Positions 21,160-31,700 of a stretch of 64,000 nt of DNA are shown here, piece by piece. The stretch is from positions 62,001 to 126,000 of the forward strand of contig JBAJFE010000033.1 in assembly GCA_037903355.1 (NCBI GenBank), given 5' to 3'. Within the stretch, counting starts at the first letter, position 1; every line of letters starts with the position of its first letter. The notes under the pieces were generated by a model. That model saw only the letters and a program-made list of their open reading frames with translations, made no database searches and had not been told where the DNA came from. This DNA comes from Trichuris trichiura. Taxonomy: Eukaryota; Nematoda; Enoplea; Trichinellida; Trichuridae. The translations under genes were made by a program, and so were the position numbers.

Positions 21160-22900
21160 TGTTAGAAAGAGGGCACACCATTTCAAGCAACTACATGTGA
21201 ACCATCTACCAGGTGGACCATTGTCTCAAGCTCTAAGAAAGAACCTTACCTACTATCTGCAAGTAAATGTCGCAAACTTCAGCCATTGGTTTGTCCACTG
21301 TTTACTGAGGTTCACATGATCTAACTCTCTCCTCTTCCTGATTGTTATCCATTTACGCTGAGGACAGTACCAGCGTGTCATGAAAGTTCCATCCGGTTTT
21401 TTCATTATCAGTATTAACGGAAACAAGCTGTTAACCTAATCCTGCCTGAATGCAAAATTCATTTACTAGTGTTTTCATGGTGAAAGTTGCGCTAAACTTG
21501 TCTAAATAAATAAACTGTGAAAATAATTTGAGATTTCACGGCCACCATGTCCAGGAACTCTGCTTTTTCCTATTTTCATTACGCGGGGTTGCCGTAGCTT
21601 TCACCATAAAGCCTTTGCAACCGTAACGAGGCACCCTCTACTCGCTTCTGATCGCTTTAAGCGCACGATTCGAAGCTGTTTGTTCAATTTTTCAAATGTA
21701 ATGCACGGCTTGACTGTCCATGGTCATTTTCAAATTAATGAAGCCAGAAAAAGCGTTTTTCCAGAGAAAACAGTTTAGTCAGAATAAAGAAAGCGCATGA
21801 GTAAAGCTGTCGACAATAAACTTTCGTAACAAACCTTTTACGAAATGTAAAGACCACTAACCTTCACGAAGAGTGCTATTTGCTGAGCGCAAATATAGAT
21901 TATCAGCTGTGTGTGCTGGTGAGGATATAAATGGCAAGATCTCGTTTGAAGTTGGAAAAAATTGGATGACAACAGACAACGCTGCAAAGACTGCCAGCAT
22001 GTTTAAAGCTGCGGCCAAATGATCCACTGTATAGAAAGAATGAGTTCAGATGCAAAATCAACAATTCCAGAGCCAGTTCATCAGGATTACTCTTCCTGAC
22101 CTCACTCGACAAAGTTTAGCTGAAATCTTAGAAATATTTGGCAAATGTTGGCAAGCCAACCGGCTCTATTCATTTGTTTTTGCAAGCGAAGGAGCAGTTA
22201 GTAACTTATTTGCTTTATCTGTGATTGCAGGTAGTCTTAGCCCTTTGTCTCTGACGCAGAATCAGACTGAATCCGATGTCAGTAGAAAGCACCTATGATC
22301 ACTGTTTGTGTTTCGACCGAATTGCCAAATCATCTTATTTGTCTGTTCACGTAGAGCAGTCATCATTAACGTCGCTTAGCTAAAATATTCTTAATATTAC
22401 TAAACGGAAATTTAAGATCAAAACCTGGAGTAGAGGTAGTCAGGAACTTTGCAGTATTTCCAGATACGCTGTTCCCCATAGAATCTTTGCTGCATAATCA
22501 ATGTCAGTAATTAACGTCGTTAGAAACTGCTTAATTTTGATAACGCATAATTATTCAGTTTTTCTCCAGCGCGAAATCATCAATGCCTCTGATAAGAGGA
22601 TAACTCTTGCGGCTTGCAAAACATTTAACATTCTTCGCAAGTCTACTTGTTTTGCACTCATTGCAATGTACTTGCAGGAAGTTCAGCAATCAGTGTCATG
22701 TTGACTGAATCGTTCTGCATGGAAATTCACTGATAACAGCTGTTTTATTCGTTGTCATACTTCAAAGAACATTAAATGAACATTTAATTTTTCTTAAGGA
22801 AGGAAAACCTAACAATGGAGACCACATCATATTTTAAGGTTTAGCAAAAGGACAAAATCTGTTACTCTTTCTCTTAAATTTGTTACTTCGTAACGCAGTT
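21160..22900. other. no recognisable gene
   Basis: No supported gene or repeat seen. The short ORFs show no recognisable domain. Confidence 0.4.
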
Positions 22901-23262
22901 TGTAACAGAAAATAATGGCCCTCCCATTGCATGGATGGCGCACAACGGAGGACATTTCGACGGCTGACAACAACTGTCATCAGTCAGTTCTTTGTGACAT
23001 CTTTCGCAAGCCTTAATTCATCAGTTCTCGCTTAGCCATTTGTCTTGGAAGGTTCATAAAGGGCCGTGTATGCCTTTCGTGGGCAGATGTCGGTCATTTG
23101 TGCTTTCGTTCTGTTTTCGTCCGGTCGTTTGTCTTTCCTTCGCTACACTCGTTTATCTTCGTCTGTTTTATTCAACTAGTAAGATCCTATGTACTTTGGC
23201 GTGCTGTACGTCGCAACAAACCATCAGACTTGAGTCATTATTTTGGTTCTCTGCTCGTTACA
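22901..23262 (+). repeat. diverged solo LTR related to the BEL element
   Basis: It starts TGTAACAGAAA and ends GCTCGTTACA, and can be aligned along its length with the BEL LTR at 28329-28700 (TGTAACGGAAA to GTTCGTTACA), including the ttcgtctgttttatt and aaccatc..gtta blocks, with many substitutions. No matching 5-bp duplication was found, so it may be part of a larger lost element. Confidence 0.65.
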
Positions 23263-23369
23263 CTATCTGTATACAGGCGGCCCTTGTTATTCGCGGGTTC
23301 TATACTACGCGGTTTGTCCGGTGTGAAATAGTGACCTCATCTTTTACACGCCAGTATACGAGATAAAGC

Positions 23370-23749
23370 CTACAACAATTAGTGGTTGCTGGAAGCGCTT
23401 GCGGGGAGAACGCAGTCAGTGAATGCGAGGACTTAGGTGCCATCCATGAGGAGGTCATGGACATAGTGAATATTGCCAAGGAGTTGGGAGGTGAGGGTTT
23501 CTTCGACATGATAGAAGACAATATCAGGAAGCACACAGAGAATTGCGAAGAACCCTTCACCAACGAGGAACTCGAGAAACTGACGCAATCACATACGGGC
23601 AGCGACAACGACGTTATGGAAGACACAGAAGCTAAAACACCCTCTGATTAGACGCTGCCAAATCTTGTCAGTATTTTCCGGCAAGCGCAGGTCCTAAAGG
23701 ATATGACTGCTGATTACGATACATCCATGGAACGTGACATCATGGTTAC
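23370..23749 (+). pseudogene. second Tigger-type transposase, C-terminal end
   Basis: Translation on the + strand gives an acidic C-terminal region (EELEKLTQS) and, after a TAG at 23649-23651, LPNLVSIFRQAQVLKDMTAD and YDTSMERDI, typical of the extreme C-terminus of Tigger transposases (leucine-rich helix, then the W/YD..FERS-like motif). The frame is cut by the Gypsy2 LTR at about 23750. A possible pogo-like terminus (caggcggcccttgttattcg) lies at 23272. Confidence 0.6.
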
Positions 23750-23985
23750 TGTTGTGTATCAAAACATATTATGCTCGTTTCCCTTGTTAATCGCAATTAG
23801 GTCGTTACTCGTCGACCTAAAGCAATATTTGTCACATATTCAGAATTTAACTAACAAGGTCAACCGAGTCCTATAAAAGGACAACGCGTAAACAACGTGG
23901 GACTTCTGGGAATTAGGTGCAAGCTACGCTCAACGACTGTGTGACGTTTGGCAAAGAAATAAAGCTTACGCCAGCGGACCTAACA
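23750..23985 (+). repeat. Gypsy2 5' LTR (putative)
   Basis: It begins TGTTGTGTATC and ends CCTAACA. A TATA-like box (ctataaaagg, about 23872-23881) and an AATAAA (about 23958) sit where U3/R features should be. The start is inferred because there is no second LTR to compare. A primer-binding-like TGGCGACGAGGA follows at 23987. Confidence 0.6.
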
Positions 23986-24026
23986 TTGGCGACGAGGACA
24001 CTGAACTTCTACGCAGGAGATCCACA

Positions 24027-25923
24027 ATGACAAAGCCATATAACGGTTCTCTCGAAGCGTTCGACGTGACTGCGGGCATAGACGGCTGGGAAGATTGGAT
24101 AGAGCGATTAGGATTTTTCGCTGAAGCGAACAATCTCCCAGTGGCGCGTCTCCGCAGTCAGCTGTTCACCTACTGCGGTCCTGCCTTATATAGGCTCGTC
24201 AAAGAAGCAGTCGCCCCTGAAAAACCTGTTACGAAGTCCTTTGATGAGCTTGTTGAAGCGGTTCGTACAAGATTCGACCCGATTCCAGGTGTTTACCCCG
24301 CTCGAGCAGAATTCTACAGCAGGAAACAACTGCCAGGAGAATCCGTAGCGACGTTTATGGCAAACCTTCGACGTCTAGCAGGACAGTGCCAGTTTGAAGC
24401 GGAACCAACCGTTGGTGATCGAATAGATTTCCAGTTACAGGATCAATTCTTGATTGGGATGTCAGATAGCGCAACCCGACGCCGAGTGTTACGTGGCCCG
24501 AAGATTACAATCAAACAGTTATATAACGCTGCACTGACAGGGGAATCTGCCATTGAACAATCCAACCTAATAGATTCGCACTCGGCTCCTCTGCGGCAAG
24601 CCACCACCCACGCTATGGCCAATAAACGTCAAACTAGGGTAAGTAGGCAAAACTTACCATTTTCTGAACCGACCAAATGTTGGCGATATGGTGCTAATGG
24701 TCACAGTCTCGACACTTGTCGTTTTAAACGTTCCCAGTGCTATCGCTGTGGAAAGCTGGGATACGTGAGCAGGGCATGCCGCAGCAGCCTACCACCCACC
24801 GCACCGACATCTAGCCAACGTTCAGCCCGCTTAAATAGTGAGCGACAACAAAAAGAAGTGCACGCGCTGGCTGAAGAACTACACCGAGGAGACCAGCCCA
24901 CCTCTGACTCAGAGGAGGATCTCTCAATCAACCAAAATAGCATTTCGGTGTTCAACACAAACGAGGAAGTCACCGGCCACACAGCAGTGGAACGAGCAAC
25001 AACCATCTCACTGATAGTAAACAACGTAGAAATTGAGTTTGAGATAGACAGCGGATCCGCCTTAACTCTCATCAGCCAGGAAACGTTTCATCGGTTGTCG
25101 AAAGGTAACCTGCCAGCGTTGAGAAAGTCGACGTTGAACATCAGAACATGGTCAAGAGAAAGCATGACAGTTCTAGGCTCATTTCGAGTTAGAGTCCAGT
25201 ATCGGAACGTCAGGCGTGACCTCGACATATTCGTACTGCGAAAAGGTGGGCAACCACTCTTGGGCAGAGCATGGTTTCGCCCACTTAATATTGGCCTTCA
25301 TGTACCAGTTCACCAGGCTTCGGCTAGCTCTGAAAGGAGGAACCCTTAAGGAAATGGATGGCACAAAATTGTCGATAAGTACGCTAATCTTTTTCAACCT
25401 ACTCTAGGGCGGTACAAACGGCCACCTAACCACATTGAGCTAATTCCTGGAGCACGACCTCGTTTCTTAAAATGCCGCCCTGTCCCGTTTGCCCTGATTG
25501 ACAGGGTAAAAGAAGAAATTGAACGTCTCGACAAACGCGGGAGCTTAGAGCCAGTTTTATGGTCTGATTGGGCGTCGCCGATCGTCATAGCTATGAAGAA
25601 GGGAGGAGAAATACGAGTATGCGGAGATTACAGTGCAACGGTAAATTTGGTCACCCGGAAAGACGTTTATCCCTTCCCTACAGTACCTGAAATGATGGTC
25701 ACGCTAAGTGGAGGCGCTTGGTTCTCAAAATTGGACCTCGCAGAAGCCTGCCAGCAACTGACGCTGGACGAGAAAACGGCAGAGGTACTTACCCTAACGA
25801 CCCCAAAGGGGCTGCGCCGAATGAAACGCTTGCCTTATGGAGTGGATGTGGCGCCAGGAATTTTCCAGCGCCTGATGGAGACCCTTCTGCAGGGGATCCC
25901 CAGAGTAAAATCATACCTGCATG
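24027..25923 (+). pseudogene. Gypsy2 Gag, protease and N-terminal reverse transcriptase
   Basis: Open from 24027 to TAA at 25347, and in the same frame on to about 25923. The Gag capsid-like region is followed by two zinc knuckles that have each lost a ligand: CWRYGANGHSLDTC (second Cys to Tyr) and CYRCGKLGYVSRAC (His to Tyr). The protease motif is IDSGSALTLIS (about 25045). After the stop the RT starts with VVDKYANLF-like sequence, WASPIVIAMKK, CGDYSATVN, FSKLDL and LPYGV. Coding stops at KSYL, exactly at the catalytic YLDD site, where the LTR-like insert begins. Confidence 0.87.
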
Positions 25924-26455
25924 TGTGGCAGAGATAGCCGCACCGGCACCCCAGTGAGCGCGGGCAGAAATCCGTCCGTGGGAGCGCAGCCCAAAGAACG
26001 ACATGGGGCCTCAGATCCGACAGCGACAAGAGGGCACGACCTCTGGATCGGCGTGAGAACCTGGACATCGACGGCCTAGCACAAAGGTGGCTAGCGTCAG
26101 GATTAGCGCCTGTTTCGACGAGAGCGACGTGAGGTCTCGAACCCGACAGCGACAAGAGGGCACGACCTCTGAGATTGGCGTGAGAACCTGACATCGACGG
26201 CCTAGCACAAAGGTGGCTAGCGTCAGGATTAGCGCCTGTCTCGCCGCTTCCTCACGGTAAGCGGATTAGGCGATGGCTGAAGAGCCTGCGGCCCGTGAGA
26301 AAGCGCAAGACAGAGGTCGTGCAAGGCTATATAAGCGCGTCGCTCACGAGCTCAGCCAGTTCAGGCTAACTATACCAGCTGTCCGTTCACTCTATTGCTT
26401 TTCTCCGAAATAAACCGTTATTGTACGCGAGTCTTAATGATCCGGCAAACAATAG
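25924..26455 (+). mobile_element. LTR-like insertion in the Gypsy2 RT
   Basis: About 530 bp of non-coding sequence between KSYL and ITAPNEAEHD of Gypsy2. It starts TGTGGCAGAG, has a TATA-like ctatataagc (about 26328-26337) and an AATAAA (about 26409), and could be a solo LTR. The right boundary and target duplication are unclear (the right flank repeats atagtatagtat). Confidence 0.5.
26017..26243 (+). repeat. 100-bp direct repeat pair
   Basis: Copies at about 26017-26117 and 26143-26243, both running from cgacagcgacaagagggcac to ggattagcgcctgt with few differences, inside the LTR-like insert. Confidence 0.8.
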
Positions 26456-26616
26456 TATAGTATCTTGATAACTGCGCCGAACGAAGCAGAGCATGATAGT
26501 CGACTCGAGCAAGTACTCAAGGTGCTGGAAACTAACGGCCTTCGACTCAAGAAAGAGAAATGCTATTTTGCAACATACGAAATGGAGTTTTTAGGCTTCA
26601 GAGTCACGAAAAAATG
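26456..26616 (+). pseudogene. Gypsy2 reverse transcriptase, palm-thumb piece
   Basis: Translation gives ITAPNEAEHDSRLEQVLKVL then LKKEKCYFATYEMEFLGFRV, the standard segment after YxDD in Gypsy RT. It is cut at TKK by a Merlin derivative whose duplication AAAAAATG spans 26609-26616. Confidence 0.9.
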
Positions 26617-27673
26617 GGGTCTTGTATGTTCCCTCCCAACCGGAAGTTGAGACGGCAACTTCAAAGCCGGTCACGTGACCATTACTACGTCACCTGAACA
26701 ATGGCTGACCTAAGCTATTGTTCACTCTGTACACATGCGAGCGATGCGTATCAGCAAACGAACGCTGCACATCTGGAAACAGTTCGCCGTTCTGCTCATT
26801 GTTTCCAAGTGCGTTCTATAACCCTGCCGGCCGTCGTGACCTGCCCAAGCCTAAGCCTAAGCCTAAACCTAAGCCTAAGCCTAACCCTAAGCCTAAGCCT
26901 AAGCCTAAGCCTAAGCCTAAACCTAAGCCTAAGCCTAAGCCTAAGGCTAAGCCTAAGCCTAAGCCTAAGCCTAAGCCTAAGCCTAAGCCTAAACCTAAAC
27001 CTAAGCCTAAGCCTAAGCCTAAACCTAAACCTAAGCCTAAGCCTAAGCCTAAGCCTAAGCCTAAACGTTAACATGACGCGTGTTCGTTGCTTTTGTTGGG
27101 TTTTGCAGTTTTGACCGTGGCGCAAACGACAAGAAGCATAGCGCAAAGTAACGTTATTTAGCGATCGCTGAACAAGCGAGCAATGAGTAACGCAAAAAGA
27201 GAAAAAGCATACGTACTGCTAACGCAGGCGCTCACCCTGACGAAGGCGACGCGTCAATTTCGCTGCAGGCGCATCCGACAGGTTCACTCGGGTGTACCTA
27301 ATCACGCAGAAGGCGTCAGTGCCTCCTTACGGTGCCTCCTCTTGTCGATGGGAAGTTGTCGCTAGATCCCGGGACAGGCATAACGCAGAATGAGATTTAC
27401 CCTGTCTACCAAGGCACGCCTCAGCTCGGAAAGTTGACCTGCGATGTTTTTCATGAATTCCTACACGACGTCTCAGCTTGAACACCTGCAGGCCCCATTG
27501 TGTTTCCCGTAACTTCAATGCATGCGCACCTGCTGAATTCCATGCTTTCACTAAACCTGACGATAACGTCCGTCCGTTGCGCCGATAACAACCATTTATT
27601 ACGCCGTAGATTCGCAGATAACGCTTTCAAGTAGCCGCCTCAACTTCCGGTTGGGACAGAACATACTAGACCC
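26617..27673 (-). mobile_element. non-autonomous Merlin element carrying a telomeric array
   Basis: 1057 bp with an exact 8-bp duplication, AAAAAATG (26609-26616 and 27674-27681). The ends GGGTCTTGTATGTTC and GGGTCTAGTATGTTC (reverse complement) are inverted and share the aaCCGGAAGTTGAGrCGGC core. On the minus strand, 27181-27260 matches the last codons of Merlin transposases (RLRQ.ERLR stop). Only the two ends of the coding region remain. A 220-bp (GCCTAA)n array lies 3' of the former transposase. Confidence 0.92.
26843..27066 (-). repeat. interstitial telomeric repeat (TTAGGC)n
   Basis: About 37 units of GCCTAA on the + strand (TTAGGC on the minus strand, the transposase-sense strand), with occasional A-for-G variants (CCTAAA) and one CCTAAC. 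TTAGGC is the nematode telomere unit. The repeats sit inside a transposon bounded by an 8-bp duplication, so they are not a chromosome end. The two long ORFs over it (PKPK and LSLS repeats) are artefacts of the hexamer. Confidence 0.95.
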
Positions 27674-27681
27674 AAAAAATG

Positions 27682-28328
27682 TATCCATCCTACTGAAGAA
27701 AAACTAACTGCTATTAAAATGGCTCCTCCACCTGCGGACTTGAAGCAGCTTCAGGCCTTTCTAGGATTGTTAAACTTTTACTCCGCCTTCCTACCGAAGA
27801 AAGCCACCGTACTGGAACCTTTACACCGCCTGTTGGACACCACGGGGAAGTCCAATTGGCATTGGGGTGACAAAGAAAAAGCTGCATTTGAGGCAGCAAA
27901 AGAGTTATTAACTGCTGGATCAGTCTTGACTCATTTTGATGGTAGTAAGCCGCTATTGCTAGCCTGCGACGCATCTGACTATGGACTCAGCGCTGTTCTA
28001 AGCCAAGTGGAGGGAGGTCAAGAGAAGGTAGTGGCATACGCATCACGGACATTGTCGAAAACAGAACGCAAGTACGCACAAATAGACAAAGAAGCACTGG
28101 CTTTAGTGTATGGCGTGAAAAAGTTTCACCAATATCTGTTTGGCCGCCACTTTACGGCTTTAACTGATCACAAACCATTGCTAGGCCTCTTGGCGACAGG
28201 AAAACCTACACCCGCGGTGATGACAACTCGAATGCTCCGCTGGAGGTTACACTTAACGGCGTATGATGTCCGCTTAGTATACCGGAGCGGTAAAGCTATG
28301 GGCCACGCAGACGGATTAAGTCGACTTC
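27682..28328 (+). pseudogene. Gypsy2 RT connection and RNase H
   Basis: It resumes in frame after the Merlin insertion with HPTEEKLTAI, MAPPPADLKQLQAFLGLLNF (RT thumb), then RNase H: LACDASDYGLSAVLSQ, KEALALVYGVKKFHQYL, TDHKPLLGLL and the closing HADGLSRL. The stop just after it comes from the first bases of the BEL LTR. Confidence 0.92.
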
Positions 28329-28700
28329 TGTAACGGAAACGATGACGTTGCCGTTGCAGAAGGGACCACCTAAGGAGAGAACCCAACGGCCCGTAACGAA
28401 AGTGATCAATCATCCCTGTGCGAGCCCTTCCGGCACCTTCGCTGTGAGTGACAGACGTCGTCACCTGTCACTCAGCCATTTATCACCATGGGATCAAAGG
28501 CAACGCTAGGTGCCTCGTACAGGGAGATCGGGGTCAGTTTCGCTTTCGTTTCGCTCTCGTGCGGCAGTTCGTCCCTCTGCTCGCAACTTTCGTTCGTCTT
28601 CGTCTGTTTTCTTGCTGAGTAAAATTTCGTTCTCTCCGGTGTGTTGTACGTATCAGCAACCATCGAGGTTAAGTCACGTTCTGGTCCTCTGTTCGTTACA
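28329..28700 (+). repeat. BEL 5' LTR
   Basis: 372 bp, TGTAACGG to TCGTTACA. Identical by eye to 34172-34543 except A/G in caaccRtcgagg. Confidence 0.96.
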
Positions 28701-28703
28701 TTC

Positions 28704-28720
28704 TGGTCCTCCGAGCCGGA
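28704..28720 (+). promoter_or_regulatory. BEL primer-binding site
   Basis: TGGTCCTCCGAGCCGGA begins 3 bp after the LTR; the TGG start is complementary to a tRNA CCA end. I do not assign the tRNA species. Confidence 0.6.
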
Positions 28721-28771
28721 TCAGAACACTGCGACTCATCTCACGTAACCGGAGAATCTTGCCTTATCGCC

Positions 28772-31700
28772 ATGCAGAGTGACAAGGTTTCAGAAGAAAA
28801 CGCTATTACGCTTCGGTCGGGCAGGCTAATGAGAAGCCGCCCTCGGTTAAACGGTCATCGTCGGCCGCCGCCCAGAAGAGGAGTGCGTACGGTCTCCCAC
28901 GAATCCAATAAAGCGACAGCGACCGAGATCGCAGTGGCAGCCACAGCCTCCGTCGCCACTCAGATGGCTGGCATGTTCGAGTCGTTCCTCACACAGCTAC
29001 GCACAGACTTACAAGAGTTTAAGCTCTCTGGACGCCCAGGTCTGAGTTCATTAGATTCACTGAATAACGGCGATGCCCTCGCTGGCAGGGAAGTTGAACG
29101 AGCTGAGGGGCCGGATGCCCCAAAGCCGAAGTCTACTCTTCACGGCCATGAAACCAGCGATATTATTTCGCCCGGTATAAAACCTGAGTCCCCCCAGGCC
29201 CAGAGCACCGCGCCTATCAGAGCCGATGAATGGATTGACAACGTTACCTCTTCGTCAGAACAAGGCACCTCGAATACCGGTCACTGCCATGCTGGCTTGC
29301 TGAATCAGTTACCGCATGGAATAACTATTGAGCCGTTTGATGGTGACCCTCGTAAATGGGACCAGTTTATTGGTAGCTTTAAGGCCCTGGTCCACGATGT
29401 CGTATCTTCTGATGCACAGAGAATTGCGATACTAAAACAGTTGTTGACGCCTCGTCTTCGGGCAAGTGTTGCGCCGCCACTCTATGGCCCAAACCTATAC
29501 GCTCAGGCACTGAAGGACCTCCGTCGTCTTTTCGGCGATCCGAACTTAGTAATCGACGCCTACATAAGGACTCTGTTAGAGATGGCGCCCATGAAGCCTG
29601 GGAGCAGTAGTGACATCGACAGGTTCTTTTATGAAGTGCACGGAGCAGTTAACACGTTGCGTATGTATGGCGCCAAAGCAGAGCTCTCATCTAGAACGAC
29701 AATGCAAGCGGTCGTGTCAAAATTGAACAAGAAACTGCAATGCATGTGGGCAAGAAGGTCATACGAACTTCGTCCCCGGCCTGTCAACCTTTGCGACTTG
29801 GACGAATGGTTAGAGGAGATTGTCACAATACAGAGTGGTCTGCCATCAGACATGCAGCAACGCTCGGAGCGTCAGATAAAGAAGGGAAAGTCGAATGAAC
29901 CCCGCCGTTGTTTGAATACCTTGGTGATGGACCGCGCATCGGAACAATGCCCCATCTGCGAAAGTGGACATAAACTTTCCGACTGTCCAGTATTCTCGTC
30001 TTCCACCCCAAACCAACGTGCTGAAGTGCTGAAACAACACGGAAGATGTTTCGCGTGCTTTGAGCAGAATCATCAGGCGCACAATTGCAGACAACGACAG
30101 CACTGTAACGTCGACGGATGCCGTTCGAAACATCATCCGCTGCTTCACGGTGCCACACGAGTCTTCCCTGCGCCCAACCCCAGAAATTCTCCACCAGCAC
30201 AGTCTACCGTTCATGTCGGCAACAATTTCGTTACACCCATTCCCGCGGCAGTATTGCTGTCCGTGGTAAGGGCGAAGATCGTCACGACGGACAACTCCCC
30301 GTTAGAGGTAAATGTCCTTCTTGACGCAGGCAGTGAAGCTACCCTCATTCGTGAGGACGTAGCCAATAGGATCGGGCTCAAAGGTCCAGTGCAAGACATC
30401 CGTTTGAGCACATTCCACGGGGCTGACCCCTTGATCCGTTGTAATCGAGTCTGTTTCACCTTGCAATCGCCGGACGGGCACCATAAGTTCGAGATCGATA
30501 GCGCCCTGACAGTTCCTACTCTGAACGTATCGCGTAGACGTGTGGATTTCAAACGATTGAAATCCCTCTGGCCGCACCTACGCGGAATTCAGATTGCCGC
30601 ATCACAGCCCGACGACATTGCTGTATTAGTCGGCATGGATGTCGTCGGAGCACATGAACAATATCGCATGTTGAAACCTCCAAAGGGTATCGACGGCCCA
30701 CACGCTGTTTTGACGCCGTTTGGTTGGTGTATCGTCGGACGAGTTCTGGGCAGCGATAGGCAACCAGCTCAGCTGCCAACATCTCGACAGGTATGCCGTA
30801 TTACGGTCAACACTCAGGAGGAGGATCTTGGTTCGATCCTCAAACACCAATGGTCGATTGAATCCTTGGGCATTAGGAACATTGACAAGGAAATACTTAG
30901 CGCGGACGACGAAAGAGCTATGGAAATATTGCGATCCTCGACGCGTATAGTCAATGGACGCTACGAATGCCCGATGCTCTGGAAAACGACGATAAGGCAC
31001 GTTCCGGACGCTCTCCCTACTGCAGAGGCTCGCTTCGCTAGCATCGAACGGCGCTTCAGACGAGATACAGAGTACGCACGAAGATATGCCGCTGTCGTCG
31101 ATGAGTATCTCCAGGCTGGCCATGCCAGACCTGCTCCTGTGAAAGGCCGTGATCGTGTCACTTGGTTTCTACCACACCACGCAGTTGAAAGCCCAAACAA
31201 AGAGGGGAAGTTACGAGTCGTCTTCGACGCTTCAGCCAGGACGGATGGGATCTCCCTCAACGACATGCTGCTGACAGGTCCAAACTTGCTAACAGATCTG
31301 TTCGGTCTCCTAGTTCGCTTTCGTGAATATCCCGTGGCTGTATCCGCTGACATTGCCAAGATGTTTCACCAAGTGCTCGTTTCGGAAAGGGATCGGTCAA
31401 TGCTACGCTTCCTTTGGCGGACACCGAACAGTAACGAACCTTTGAAGCACTTACAAATGAACGTGCATATTTTTGGCGCTGTTTGCTCGCCTACCGTCTG
31501 CACATATGCGTTACGCAGAAATTCGGAAGACCATCGCGGGCAGTTCCCGAACGTTTGGCGAAAGGTATGGGACAACTTCTATGTTGATAATTACCTTGAT
31601 TCCTATACATCGATAAACGAAGCTACTTCGTCTTGCCACGCGCTGAAAACGCTGCTACGGCAAGGAGGATTCCACTTAACCAAGTGGATGTCGTCTTCGC

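Noticed and set aside
23040..23366. 108-codon ORF with hydrophobic, Cys-rich segments
   Set aside because: It lies in the diverged BEL-type LTR (22901-23262).
26843..27066. True chromosome end
   Set aside because: The array is inside a transposon with inverted ends and target duplications, and unique sequence continues on both sides.
26701..27146. Long ORFs of Lys-Pro, Leu-Ser and Leu-Arg repeats on both strands
   Set aside because: They are translations of the GCCTAA hexamer array in several frames; no start context or homology.
30211..31359. Antisense ORFs up to 165 codons under the BEL polyprotein
   Set aside because: Shadows of the intact gag-pol frame; no motifs.
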